From assembly GCA_025363355.1 (NCBI GenBank), contig JANYEB010000037.1:47056-111055 (forward strand): a stretch of 64,000 nt of DNA. The letters run 5' to 3'. The translations under genes were made by a program, and so were the position numbers. The DNA comes from Chitinophagaceae bacterium (GTDB lineage Bacteria > Bacteroidota > Bacteroidia > Chitinophagales > Chitinophagaceae). The notes under the pieces are model-generated. The model did not search any database, was not told where the DNA came from, and saw only the letters and a program-made list of their open reading frames with translations. Below, in pieces: positions 36,865 through 45,423 of the stretch; positions within the stretch are counted from its first letter, which is position 1; each line of letters opens with the position of its first letter.

Positions 36865-38421
36865 TTAGTTATAATTTCTTGTTTTGCTAGCTTGATATTT
36901 CTCGTAAATGATTACTGCCATTGGTTTTTCAAACACTTTTCCTTCAACCCAAGAAATAATATCTAAGTACGCAAAGGCTCTGGTTTCGAACCTGTTTTTT
37001 TCGAGGTATTTGATTTTATCTAAAAGCTTTTCAAACTCTGGCTTCAATTTTCTTGAGGAAATATTGAAAGTGTCTCTTAAAAACTTAAAAATGGCTTCTT
37101 CTACAACGGTTAAATTTTTCATTTTAGCCATAAAACGATACACCGATTTTGTTAAGGATTCTATAATGGCATCATTTCCTAATTCATAATGCGACATTAA
37201 ATGTAGCAAACGAGCATAGCATTGCAAATCGTAACGCAGATCAGCATTTGAGTCAATTATCAAATTTAGATAATCTATTGCCTTATCGTACTCTTGATTG
37301 CCGAAATATAAGGAAGCGATTTTATAGTTAAACACAACAATTCTGTGTCTATCTACAAACAATGCATAATCTTTTAATTCTTCAATTAAATGAGGAATCA
37401 TTTTAACGCCTTCTGCAAAAGTACCCTTCATTAAATGCTGATTTACTTTAGCACTGTTGATGTAGATAGAAGTGTGAACTCTAAAATTATCGTACTGATT
37501 AGCCGTGTCAGTTTTAGCAAACTCTTCAAACTTGTGTAGAATTAGTTCAAATTTAGAAAAGTATCTTAAATCAAACATTGCATTTAAAAGGTTATGCATT
37601 CCTTTTACATAATGTCCTGTTTCAACAGTTATCATCAATCTATCTTCCTCAAACAGTTTCATCCATTTTTGACTGTATCTGTAATACATCAAAAAATCTT
37701 GTCGTATAAATGCATACCAGCAATAGCTTTGATAGAAATATAGTTTTTCATAAAAGCCATTTACAACATTCTCATTTGGAGGAACATTGCTTTTGAAATA
37801 GGCTTTAATATCTTTCTCATCTTCTTCATTTCTGGCGTGTCCATATTGCACATACCAACGATAAAGCATTAATGTAAGATTTGATAACCGTGTAACTCTA
37901 TCAATATGACCACTAATTTCTAAGGCTTCTTTTGTAAGAATTTCAGTTCTATCAATCGAGCTTCTAGTAATATGTAAAGTTTCAATTTTTTTCTCAAGAG
38001 AAATCACTTGAGCCATTGAATTAAACTTTTGATTCGCTCTTGCTAATTCTTTTGCTTTTTCAAGAATTTTTAGAGCTTGAAGTTTCAATCCTTTATTATA
38101 CAAAAGTCTAGCAAAGTCTAGGCTTTCACTAAGCTGTAAGTCAATATTATCAGTAGTTTTAAGTAATCTTAAAGAAGAAAGAATTTGTTTGTATAAATGT
38201 GATTTTAAATTAGCTAGTTGAGTTTTTTGTATAGCTGGAAGCTTTTTTAACAGTATTTTCTCATCATATTCCTCCAATTTATCCAAAACATCAAATAATT
38301 GAATAATTTTTAAATCATCATTATTAGAATTTCTTTTGATATATAGCTTAAAATGTCTCTTTTCAGCCTTCTGAAGTGACTTTATTAGTTGAAATAATAT
38401 GTCGTTTGAGCGGTTGGACAT
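36865..38421 (-). CDS. TPR-like helical protein, Bacteroidota family (copy 2)
   Basis: The product of about 518 residues is all-helical with TPR-like spacing, no signal peptide and no catalytic motif. Its N-terminus (SNRSNDILFQLIKSLQKAEK) aligns with the product at 22493-23956 and supports ATG 38421 over an in-frame ATG at 38466. The lengths of the two paralogues are similar (518 and 487). It stands alone, followed on the other side by deoC, and its upstream region holds an inverted repeat and a possible small transcript. Function unknown; a scaffold role is inferred from the fold. Confidence 0.8.
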   Translation of the reverse strand: MSNRSNDILFQLIKSLQKAEKRHFKLYIKRNSNNDDLKIIQLFDVLDKLEEYDEKILLKKLPAIQKTQLANLKSHLYKQILSSLRLLKTTDNIDLQLSESLDFARLLYNKGLKLQALKILEKAKELARANQKFNSMAQVISLEKKIETLHITRSSIDRTEILTKEALEISGHIDRVTRLSNLTLMLYRWYVQYGHARNEEDEKDIKAYFKSNVPPNENVVNGFYEKLYFYQSYCWYAFIRQDFLMYYRYSQKWMKLFEEDRLMITVETGHYVKGMHNLLNAMFDLRYFSKFELILHKFEEFAKTDTANQYDNFRVHTSIYINSAKVNQHLMKGTFAEGVKMIPHLIEELKDYALFVDRHRIVVFNYKIASLYFGNQEYDKAIDYLNLIIDSNADLRYDLQCYARLLHLMSHYELGNDAIIESLTKSVYRFMAKMKNLTVVEEAIFKFLRDTFNISSRKLKPEFEKLLDKIKYLEKNRFETRAFAYLDIISWVEGKVFEKPMAVIIYEKYQASKTRNYN

Positions 38422-38492
38422 CGTAATTTTTTTTTTGTGAAACTCAATAGAATCAATGATTTTCACAAAATTTTAAAAGTTTTGATATAGTA

Positions 38493-38532
38493 TATTAACC
38501 AAATAATTGTTTTAAGAACTATTTGGTTAATA
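38493..38532. repeat. 13-bp perfect inverted repeat, possible operator
   Basis: TATTAACCAAATA at 38493-38505 and TATTTGGTTAATA at 38520-38532 are exact reverse complements separated by 14 bases. It overlaps the -33 side of the promoter at 38511-38541, so a repressor site is plausible. Confidence 0.6.
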
Positions 38533-38541
38533 CTATTTTTG
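38511..38541 (+). promoter_or_regulatory. Candidate promoter of a short transcript
   Basis: TTTA at 38511-38514 and TATTTTTG at 38534-38541 with 19 bases between resemble the Bacteroidota promoter. A transcript would start near 38548. Confidence 0.45.
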
Positions 38542-38547
38542 ACTTAT

Positions 38548-38697
38548 CAAATTAAAAATGGCAAAGCAATCGGTGAAAGCAAATCGTTAAAGGCCGAGAA
38601 AACAAAAAACAAGTAGTTCTAAAGAACTAGAACTTTTTCATATGGCAAGCAATCGTTAGAGGCTGCTCTGTTTCTACAGAGGAGCCCTTTTTTTGTT
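38548..38697 (+). ncRNA. Candidate small RNA or leader-peptide transcript
   Basis: Between the promoter at 38511-38541 and a terminator at about 38661-38697 lies a segment of about 150 bases. It contains two related words, AAGCAAATCGTTAAAGGC (38578-38595) and CAAGCAATCGTTAGAGGC (38646-38663), a stem TAGTTC/GAACTA near 38614-38630, and two tiny in-frame ORFs (MAKQSVKANR at 38558-38590 and MASNR at 38642-38659). I do not recognise an Rfam family. It could be a small RNA, a peptide-coding leader or a decayed remnant. Confidence 0.35.
38661..38697 (+). terminator. Rho-independent terminator in the intergenic region
   Basis: GGCTGCTCTG pairs with CAGAGGAGCC (one G-G mismatch) around a TTTCTA loop, followed by a run of seven T. 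No forward gene ends here, which points to a short upstream transcript. Confidence 0.65.
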
Positions 38698-38745
38698 TAG
38701 GCGTTGCAAAGCAATAGGATTTATATGTCATTAACAAATATTTAA

Positions 38746-39774
38746 CTATTTATTTTTAATATTTTTCTTCAGTTTCAATAAACTAAAATCATCTTGACCA
38801 ACTTCTTTAACAATATTATTTACTAAATGCCCAAGATTTTCAATCTCCATTTCAACAATGTCTCCTTCTTTTAACCATTGAACCTGATAATCAGGATTGT
38901 TTAGCTTACCTGTTCCATTTAATTCTAAAAAGCAACCAGTACCACAAGTTCCACTACCTATTACATCACCAGGATGAATATTTACACCATAGCTACAACG
39001 CTCTAAAATTTCTGCAAATGTCCAATCCATATCACTTACACTTCCTTCACTTACTTGCACCCCATTTACTTTACAAGTCATTTTTAGGTTCCAAGATTTA
39101 CCAGTATGACTTTCTTTACAAGCAACTTCATAAGGTTCAAGTTCATCAAGAGTAACTAACATTGGACCAATAACTGTTGAAAAATCTTTGCCTTTTGCTG
39201 GTCCAAGATTCAAAAGCATTTCTTCCATTTGCAAGGTTCTTGCACTCATATCATTCATAATCATCAAACCACCAATATAATTATCTGCATCGGCAGCTTT
39301 TATATTTCTTCCAGATTTACAAACAACAATTGCAGCTTCTAATTCAAAATCTAATTTATCAAAATGATCTGGCATACATTTAATTTCTCCAGGTCCTTGA
39401 ATACTATTATGATTGGTGAAATAAAATATTGGATATTGATCAAACTCAGGAATCATAGGCACTCCACGATTTCTACGAGCAGCTGCAACGTGCTGACGAA
39501 AAGCATATCCATCTCTACAACTTGTAGGAAAAAGAATGGGTGCTAACACTTTTGCACTAGCAAATTCAACTGTTGAATTGTTTGATAATTTACCTTCTTT
39601 AATAGCATCGTTAACTTGCTGTGCAATAGGAAAAAAATCATCCCAATAATGCAAAAACATTGACATAGAACTCGGCAGTTCTGGATGCATTGCATCAGCA
39701 TTATATAAATTGCCGTTGTATAAAAAAGCTAATTGATCGTTTCCTTCTTTTGTTAGATATGTAACTAATTTCAT
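38746..39774 (-). CDS. Fumarylacetoacetate hydrolase family protein
   Basis: The 342-residue product is an FAH-family enzyme. The metal-binding acidic residues are visible in KLDFELEAAIVV and in MIMNDMSARTLQ, and the C-terminal part has GDVIGSGTCGTGCFLELNG and GDIVEMEIENLG, typical of the fold. The family hydrolyses or decarboxylates beta-diketo acids, as in aromatic degradation, but the substrate here cannot be assigned. No aromatic catabolism genes are adjacent; exonuclease III is next on the same strand. A -7 element lies 19 bases before the ATG. Confidence 0.88.
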   Translation of the reverse strand: MKLVTYLTKEGNDQLAFLYNGNLYNADAMHPELPSSMSMFLHYWDDFFPIAQQVNDAIKEGKLSNNSTVEFASAKVLAPILFPTSCRDGYAFRQHVAAARRNRGVPMIPEFDQYPIFYFTNHNSIQGPGEIKCMPDHFDKLDFELEAAIVVCKSGRNIKAADADNYIGGLMIMNDMSARTLQMEEMLLNLGPAKGKDFSTVIGPMLVTLDELEPYEVACKESHTGKSWNLKMTCKVNGVQVSEGSVSDMDWTFAEILERCSYGVNIHPGDVIGSGTCGTGCFLELNGTGKLNNPDYQVQWLKEGDIVEMEIENLGHLVNNIVKEVGQDDFSLLKLKKNIKNK

Positions 39775-39793
39775 ATTATTTATCTTGAGATTG

Positions 39794-39801
39794 CAAATGT
39801 A
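39794..39801 (-). promoter_or_regulatory. Candidate -7 element for the FAH-family gene
   Basis: Reads TACATTTG on the reverse strand, an exact TAnnTTTG match 19 bases before the ATG at 39774. Confidence 0.45.
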
Positions 39802-39838
39802 TGTGGTGATAAATAATACTTTAAAAAATGTGGTAATA

Positions 39839-40606
39839 CTAACCCAACTCCAAATAAATTGGACAATGGTCGCTGTGTTTTACATCAGGATAAATTGTTG
39901 CTGCTTTAATTTGCTTTTCCAAATCCTTTGAAACACAGATATAGTCGATTCTCCAGCCTTTGTTTTGCAAACGCACAGTTGGAAAACGTTGACTCCACCA
40001 ACTGTATTGATGTGCCAATTCAGGATTACAATGTCTAAATGTATCTATAAAACCACTTGCCAAAAATGTATCCATCCAAGCTCTTTCTTCAGGTAAAAAT
40101 CCAGATGATTTTTTGTTTCCTTTGGGATCGTGAATATCAATTTCTTTATGGGCAATATTATAATCGCCACAAATAATTATTTTCTTTCTTGTCTTTTTTA
40201 ACTCATTTATAAATCCAAAAAATTCTTCTAACCATTGGTATTTATAGGTTTGTCTTTCATCACCACTAGTGCCAGATGGAAAATAGCAATTGAATAAAGT
40301 AATGTCGCCAAAGTCAAGCCTGATAACCCTTCCCTCAAAATCACTCATTTCAAATCCATTGCCAACAACAACATTATCGGGTTTCATTTTTGTTAAAATA
40401 CAAACGCCACTATATCCTTTTTTTTGTGCAGAAAACCAATAAGAGTTATAGCCTAAACTTTCAATTTCAGTCATATCAGCATCGTGCTGTTGTGCTTTTG
40501 TTTCTTGAATACAAATAATATCGGCAGGATTTGTTTTTAACCAATCAACCAATCCTTTTTTTATAGCAGCACGAATGCCATTTGTGTTGTAAGATATAAT
40601 ACGCAT
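39839..40606 (-). CDS. xth: Exodeoxyribonuclease III
   Basis: The 255-residue product is a base-excision-repair AP endonuclease/exonuclease of the ExoIII/APE1 family. Motifs: ISYNTNGIRA at the N-terminus, CIQETKAQ with the Mg-binding Glu, GDYNIAH with the Asp/Asn pair, RIDYICVS and the C-terminal SDHCPI with the catalytic His. It acts on abasic DNA in the cytosol. The gene stands between the FAH-family and MATE genes in a same-strand run. Confidence 0.95.
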   Translation of the reverse strand: MRIISYNTNGIRAAIKKGLVDWLKTNPADIICIQETKAQQHDADMTEIESLGYNSYWFSAQKKGYSGVCILTKMKPDNVVVGNGFEMSDFEGRVIRLDFGDITLFNCYFPSGTSGDERQTYKYQWLEEFFGFINELKKTRKKIIICGDYNIAHKEIDIHDPKGNKKSSGFLPEERAWMDTFLASGFIDTFRHCNPELAHQYSWWSQRFPTVRLQNKGWRIDYICVSKDLEKQIKAATIYPDVKHSDHCPIYLELG

Positions 40607-40652
40607 TGAGTGTTTTTTTAGAGATAAAAGTAAATGTTTTGAAAATATCAGT

Positions 40653-42026
40653 TTAAATTTTTACTTGCTTCCACCAACCTTTTTTAAAGATAATAATGCT
40701 TGTGATAGTTACTAAAGTTTCTGTTACAACAATGGCAGTAAACACGCCAATTGCACCCCAATTTAGTTTTATTGTAACCAACCAAGCGATAGGAATTTGA
40801 AAAATCCAAAACCAAAAAAAGTTAATGATAGTAGGCGTTTTGCTATCTTCTGCACCATTAAAAGCATTCATCATTGTCATTCCAACACCATAAAAAATGT
40901 AGCCCAAACTAATTACTCTTAGTGCTAAAGTTCCAATTTTTATAACACCTTCTTCTTTACTAATAAATCCAATTAAATATTCTGCTCCTACAAAAAAGAA
41001 TATAGAAACAAAGCCCATAAAAATGGCATTATACTTTGCAACTTTCCATACACTTTCTTCTGCCCTTGCAAATTCTTTTGCTCCTAAATTTTGACCAACT
41101 AAAGTTGCTGCTGCATTGCTTAAGCCAAATGCAGGCAAAATAAAAAAAACAATAAATCGAATAGCAATTGTATATCCTGCAACAGCTTCACTGCTAATAG
41201 TTGCCAGAATTCTTGTCATTGCAATCCAACTAGCACTTGCTATAATAAATTGCATCACAATTGTAATGGCTTGATTGCTTAAACTTTTTAGAATAGGTAA
41301 GTTTGGTTTAAAATAATTGCCCAAAATGGTGAGCATTCCTTTTGCATTATAAAAATTCCATAGCTGATATGTTACACCAATTGCACGTCCTGTTGTTGTG
41401 GCAATTGCAGCACCTGTTAATCCCCAAAAATGTATGCAAATTGGGCAAAGGATAATGTTGCAAATATTTGCCAATCCAAGGCTACGCATTGCAATAGCTG
41501 CATTGCCTGCACCTCTAAAAATGCCATTCATTAAATGAATCATCATTATTACAATATTACCAATAAGTAAAATATGTATGAATGTAGAACCTGCTGCAAT
41601 TTCATTTGGTTTAGCTCCCATTAAACGCAATAAATCAGAACCAAAAAATATTCCTATTAAAGAGATGATTAAAGAAATTCCAAGAGCTAACAATATAGCT
41701 TGAGCTGCTGAACGTGATGCTTGTTCTGTATCTTTTTCGCCTATACGTCTTGCTACCATTGCTGTTGCTGCAATACCTACACCAAATGCAATGGAATAAA
41801 CAATAGTTAAACAACTTTCTGTTAAGCCAACAATTGTTGTGGCAGATGTTCCTAATTTGCTTACAAAAAATATATCAACAATAGCGAAAATACTTTCCAT
41901 ACTCATTTCCAAAATCATTGGAATTGCTAGTAGAAACACTGCTTTTTTAATGCTTCCTTTTGTAAAATCTCTTTGCTCGCTGCTAAAGCTTTCTTTAATC
42001 AAATGAATGATTGTTTTTATGGTCAT
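40653..42026 (-). CDS. MATE family efflux transporter
   Basis: The 457-residue product is a 12-helix MATE exporter. The N-terminal repeat begins KAVFLLAIPMILEMSMESIF; the ARRIGEKD loop and the second half GVGMTMMNAFNGAEDSKTPTIINFFWFW are characteristic. It exports cationic drugs or metabolites using Na+ or H+ gradients across the inner membrane. No regulator is adjacent. The ATG at 42026 is used; there are just 27 bases between it and the start of a possible small forward ORF. Confidence 0.93.
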   Translation of the reverse strand: MTIKTIIHLIKESFSSEQRDFTKGSIKKAVFLLAIPMILEMSMESIFAIVDIFFVSKLGTSATTIVGLTESCLTIVYSIAFGVGIAATAMVARRIGEKDTEQASRSAAQAILLALGISLIISLIGIFFGSDLLRLMGAKPNEIAAGSTFIHILLIGNIVIMMIHLMNGIFRGAGNAAIAMRSLGLANICNIILCPICIHFWGLTGAAIATTTGRAIGVTYQLWNFYNAKGMLTILGNYFKPNLPILKSLSNQAITIVMQFIIASASWIAMTRILATISSEAVAGYTIAIRFIVFFILPAFGLSNAAATLVGQNLGAKEFARAEESVWKVAKYNAIFMGFVSIFFFVGAEYLIGFISKEEGVIKIGTLALRVISLGYIFYGVGMTMMNAFNGAEDSKTPTIINFFWFWIFQIPIAWLVTIKLNWGAIGVFTAIVVTETLVTITSIIIFKKGWWKQVKI

Positions 42027-42053
42027 TTTGGTTATTTGAACATTATAATTTTT

Positions 42054-42230
42054 ATGAACAAAGATGCAATTACAATGCGTTTATACTATTTTTTAGAAAG
42101 TATCGTTTATTACAATACGCCAAACAATTTATTTATGAATAACGATTGTATCATATTACTTTCAAATGGCAATTACTTAATTTTTGATACTATACAACAA
42201 AAATATAAGTTAATTGTTTTGAAGAAGTAA
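42054..42230 (+). CDS. Possible small protein (58 aa), uncertain
   Basis: A short forward ORF reads MNKDAITMRLYYFLESIVYY and ends KLIVLKK, with Ile/Leu/Tyr-rich strands and no match I recognise. In its favour are a clean frame in a gap otherwise empty and a terminator 15 bases after its stop. Against it, the MATE start lies only 27 bases away on the other strand, so the MATE promoter must lie inside it, and composition is simply AT-rich. It may be non-coding. Confidence 0.28.
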   Translation: MNKDAITMRLYYFLESIVYYNTPNNLFMNNDCIILLSNGNYLIFDTIQQKYKLIVLKK

Positions 42231-42244
42231 TTGTAAGCCTAAAC

Positions 42245-42277
42245 AAAAAAGCCATTTCATTTTGAAATGGCTTTTTT
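42245..42277. terminator. Bidirectional rho-independent terminator
   Basis: A 15-bp perfect stem (left arm AAAAAAGCCATTTCA) with a 3-base loop; T6 on the forward side and A6 on the other. It would end the reverse-strand SDR region reading toward 42245 and any forward transcript from the small ORF. Confidence 0.88.
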
Positions 42278-42293
42278 GTAAATAATTGAAAAG

Positions 42294-43130
42294 TTAATTA
42301 GTTGGAAAATCAGCACCAACAGATGTTTCTGCCCAAGTATCAAAATCATTTTTGAGAACATCAAGTTTTATTCTTCCATTCTTTAATGCAGCAGCACCAA
42401 GTAATAAACGTAATGGTGGATTTTCAGATTCAACAGCTTTTACAATGGCTTTTGCAGCACGTGCAGGATCACCTGGTTGTTGTCCACTGTAACCTCTAAT
42501 TGTATCTTTATTTTGATGTGCTGATGGAGCATAATCATCAATTGAAACTTTAGCATTATTAGCAGAACGACCAGCCCAATCTGTTCTAAATCCACTAGGA
42601 CAAATTACAGTTACTTTAATGCCAAGATGTGCAACCTCTTTTGATAAAGATTCTGATAAACCATCAACAGCAAACTTAGTTGCATTGTAATATCCAATGC
42701 CAGGAAATCCAACCAATCCTCCAATTGATGCAATGTTTACAATATGTCCACTTCTTTGTTTACGCATTGTTGGCAAAACTGCATTAATCATATTTCCTAA
42801 TCCAAAAACATTAATCTCAAACATTTTTCTCACTTCATCATCATCGCTTTCTTCTATAGCACCAAAATATCCAATACCTGCATTGTTTACAAGCACATCA
42901 ATTTGACCAAATTTTTGTAATGCAGATTCAACAGATAAAGCAATCTCTGCTTTATTAGTAACATCTAATTTTACAGCAATAGCATTGTTGGGATATTGAA
43001 CAACAATATCTTCAACATCTGATACTTTGCGAGCAGTAATTACTGCATTGTAACCCGATGCCAAAACCTCATTTGCTAAAGCCCTTCCAAAACCAGTGGA
43101 ACAGCCTGTTATAAACCATACTTTATTCAT
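42294..43130 (-). CDS. Short-chain dehydrogenase/reductase
   Basis: The 278-residue product is a classical SDR: NAD(P)-binding ITGCSTGFGRALA near the start, VNNAG, the catalytic Ser in VNIASIGG and the YNATK Tyr/Lys pair. It is a cytosolic NAD(P)-dependent oxidoreductase with unknown substrate. It stands alone, ending at a bidirectional terminator. Confidence 0.94.
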   Translation of the reverse strand: MNKVWFITGCSTGFGRALANEVLASGYNAVITARKVSDVEDIVVQYPNNAIAVKLDVTNKAEIALSVESALQKFGQIDVLVNNAGIGYFGAIEESDDDEVRKMFEINVFGLGNMINAVLPTMRKQRSGHIVNIASIGGLVGFPGIGYYNATKFAVDGLSESLSKEVAHLGIKVTVICPSGFRTDWAGRSANNAKVSIDDYAPSAHQNKDTIRGYSGQQPGDPARAAKAIVKAVESENPPLRLLLGAAALKNGRIKLDVLKNDFDTWAETSVGADFPTN

Positions 43131-43225
43131 ATTTTTCTTTTTTGTGTTATGCGAAGTTGTAGATTATTTTGATACACAAAAAATGCAAGCGTTGCCAGTA
43201 AAAAAAACTTTATGCAACTCGTAAG

Positions 43226-44359
43226 CTAAACAGAAAGTTTTCTATAGATAAATGCCATCATTACAACAAAAGGAACCAAACTAATATTAAACTGTTGTGG
43301 CAGAAAGAACCAACTTGCTAGTAAAACTAATGTTACAATAAAAGCAAAACGAAAATATGTTTTTCTGTAATTAGCTTCTTTATTGGCAATAAATGCAGCA
43401 ATAAAATTTGTTGGCAATGCCCATAAAAGGTTGTAATTATAAGAGCAAGATTTGTGATCTGTACCAAACCACATAAATAGTAATAACACACCAACAATGC
43501 CACTAAAAAAAACAAAAAACAAGGAGCTATAATGATATGCTTTTTGAACAAATTTATTTTTTGAAAAAGATGCTATAAGCATTAATAAAAAAAATGAACC
43601 AAACACCAGTAAAGGTTGAGAATTATTTTTCGAAATATTATTTACACCAAATGCCTTGTAAACTTTTTTATCTTCAATTAATTTGTGTTTTACGTTGCTA
43701 CTATCAAATGCAAACATTAAATAATCGGGTAAAAAATTGCTTTGCTCAACAGTAACAGGTTTGTCTATTTTGCTGCCTAATAAAATGTCAATTCCAAGTT
43801 TGCTCCAGCACATTCCACTACTATCTAAATACAGATAAAGCATATTTCTAAATGTAGTTCCTTGTGGCACCAATTTCTCTTGCGAAAAAGAACTTCTTCC
43901 TTTAATAATATCTCTAGCTCTTGTGGTACAATTGTCAAATAAAAAATCATACTTGTAATATTTATTATTGCCACAAATATTGATGAGCAATGCTTGTAAA
44001 ATAGATTTTTTCTCTTGAGGGGATAGTGCCAAAACTTGCTCTGTTACTGTTCTTCGCTCATTTTGATATGTTAAAAAAAAGTCGTTGGCAGATTCGACAG
44101 ATAAATAGTAATTTAGTTTGCCACGAACAAATTTTGCAAGAAAATTAGGATCGTCAAAATCAAATGTTCCATAATTATAAAACACATCAGAACCATTTGT
44201 TGAATCAAATACTCTGATGGCAGTGTGACCAAAAATTGAATATAATTCGTTTCCTGGAGCACAGGTAACTAGGCTTATTTGCAAACGAGATGTTGTATCA
44301 GACTGAGCAAAACTCATCTTAAAAACAACAACAAGTACTAATAAAATAATCTTTCTCAT
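43226..44359 (-). CDS. DUF4105 membrane protein (papain-fold-like)
   Basis: The 377-residue product has a signal peptide (ending SFAQ), a DUF4105 domain (about 25-230) and a C-terminal membrane region of four to five helices. The domain has the conserved GNELYSIFGHTAIRV with its His and DNCTTRARD with its Cys, a pair that has been compared to NlpC/P60-type thiol enzymes, so a periplasmic cysteine hydrolase or transferase is possible. It begins two bases after the methyltransferase stop, in an operon with a methyltransferase and cyanophycinase. Function unproven. Confidence 0.85.
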   Translation of the reverse strand: MRKIILLVLVVVFKMSFAQSDTTSRLQISLVTCAPGNELYSIFGHTAIRVFDSTNGSDVFYNYGTFDFDDPNFLAKFVRGKLNYYLSVESANDFFLTYQNERRTVTEQVLALSPQEKKSILQALLINICGNNKYYKYDFLFDNCTTRARDIIKGRSSFSQEKLVPQGTTFRNMLYLYLDSSGMCWSKLGIDILLGSKIDKPVTVEQSNFLPDYLMFAFDSSNVKHKLIEDKKVYKAFGVNNISKNNSQPLLVFGSFFLLMLIASFSKNKFVQKAYHYSSLFFVFFSGIVGVLLLFMWFGTDHKSCSYNYNLLWALPTNFIAAFIANKEANYRKTYFRFAFIVTLVLLASWFFLPQQFNISLVPFVVMMAFIYRKLSV

Positions 44360-44361
44360 TA

Positions 44362-45408
44362 TTATGATTTTTTGTTTGGTGTGCCTGTTAACAAAATTAG
44401 TGGTGTGATAGTTCTGCCAATAAATCCATTGCCAATTACAGTAATAATTTTGTTTAATATGGCTTGTAAAAAAAACTTCAACCCTTTGCCATCAGCAGCA
44501 TAAAATCCTGATGATATATTTAGTTCAAAATTGAATTGAGAATACAATTGTTTGTACTCTTTTAACTGCACCATTCTTTCTGTGAAATTACCAGTTATTG
44601 GATCGCAAGTATTGTATTTATTATGTTGAGCAGGATTGATAATTCGATCAAGCAAATACTGATTTACATAAGCATTTATATCATCACTTCTTAAACCTCT
44701 TGTTACTGTTGCTAAAGATAGAATTGCTTGTTGTTCAAGTTGGGGAAATGAGTTTGTGATAATTTTCTTTCTAATTTCTAAATAAGGCATTCCTGCAAAA
44801 TCGTCTTTACTGGTTGCTTCTAACACATTGCTTCTAATATATTCGTCTTGATACATTAGTTTGTACAATGATTTGCGTTTAAAATAGTTTTCAAAAACAG
44901 ATGCAGTTGTAAAAGCTGTTATCATTTTTGGATTTAATGAATGGATGTTGGAGAAGAAAGTGTTTAAATTATAAATATGTTCTATCACATCAGTTCCTGC
45001 AACAATGTCTAAATTCAATGAATTGCATTTTGCAAAAAGTGTTTCTTCATTACATACGAACCAATCATCAACAATAATGTTCATAGCATTTGCTAAAAGG
45101 CTTGCAGCATCTACAAAATTCTTATTAAAATCGCAGCCATATACTTTCTTTAAACCACAATGTTTAGCATAAATGGCAAACAATCCATTGCCACAACCAA
45201 AGTCTAAAAAAGAGATTTGATGAATTGGTTTTGTTGTTTGCTTCAGAGCATTTTCTAAAACCCAGGAATAAATTTTAAGGTAATAATCTTGCTGGTCAAG
45301 TACTTTTTGTAAATAATTTTTTACAAGTACGTCGTTAGATATAGCATCAATATCTATAGCATTTAGTTTGCTTTTAAAAGAAATAATTTGTGAGGCAAAT
45401 TTTTGCAT
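44362..45408 (-). CDS. Class I SAM-dependent methyltransferase
   Basis: The 348-residue product has motif I FLDFGCGNGLFAIYA (about residues 68-82) and the following acidic residue in VYGCDFNKN, the Rossmann methyltransferase signature, then VAGTDVIEHI. An N-terminal helical extension and a long C-terminal half (about 200-348) are not like a standard small methyltransferase, so the substrate may be a larger molecule. It lies in a tight operon with cyanophycinase (15 bases upstream) and a DUF4105 protein (2 bases downstream). Confidence 0.85.
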   Translation of the reverse strand: MQKFASQIISFKSKLNAIDIDAISNDVLVKNYLQKVLDQQDYYLKIYSWVLENALKQTTKPIHQISFLDFGCGNGLFAIYAKHCGLKKVYGCDFNKNFVDAASLLANAMNIIVDDWFVCNEETLFAKCNSLNLDIVAGTDVIEHIYNLNTFFSNIHSLNPKMITAFTTASVFENYFKRKSLYKLMYQDEYIRSNVLEATSKDDFAGMPYLEIRKKIITNSFPQLEQQAILSLATVTRGLRSDDINAYVNQYLLDRIINPAQHNKYNTCDPITGNFTERMVQLKEYKQLYSQFNFELNISSGFYAADGKGLKFFLQAILNKIITVIGNGFIGRTITPLILLTGTPNKKS

Positions 45409-45423
45409 TACTGTGTGTATGAA

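Larger units (their letters stand above)
38422..38745. other. Intergenic region with promoter, inverted repeat and terminator
   Basis: This 324-base gap upstream of the TPR-like gene has no credible long ORF. It contains a 13-bp inverted repeat (38493-38505 with 38520-38532), a -7-like element, two short related segments and a hairpin followed by a T-tract; these are listed separately. Confidence 0.7.

Noticed and set aside
38558-38659. Protein-coding gene in the 38548-38697 region
   Set aside because: Stop codons at 38588 and 38657 break the frame into 10 and 5 residue ORFs, so at most a leader peptide.
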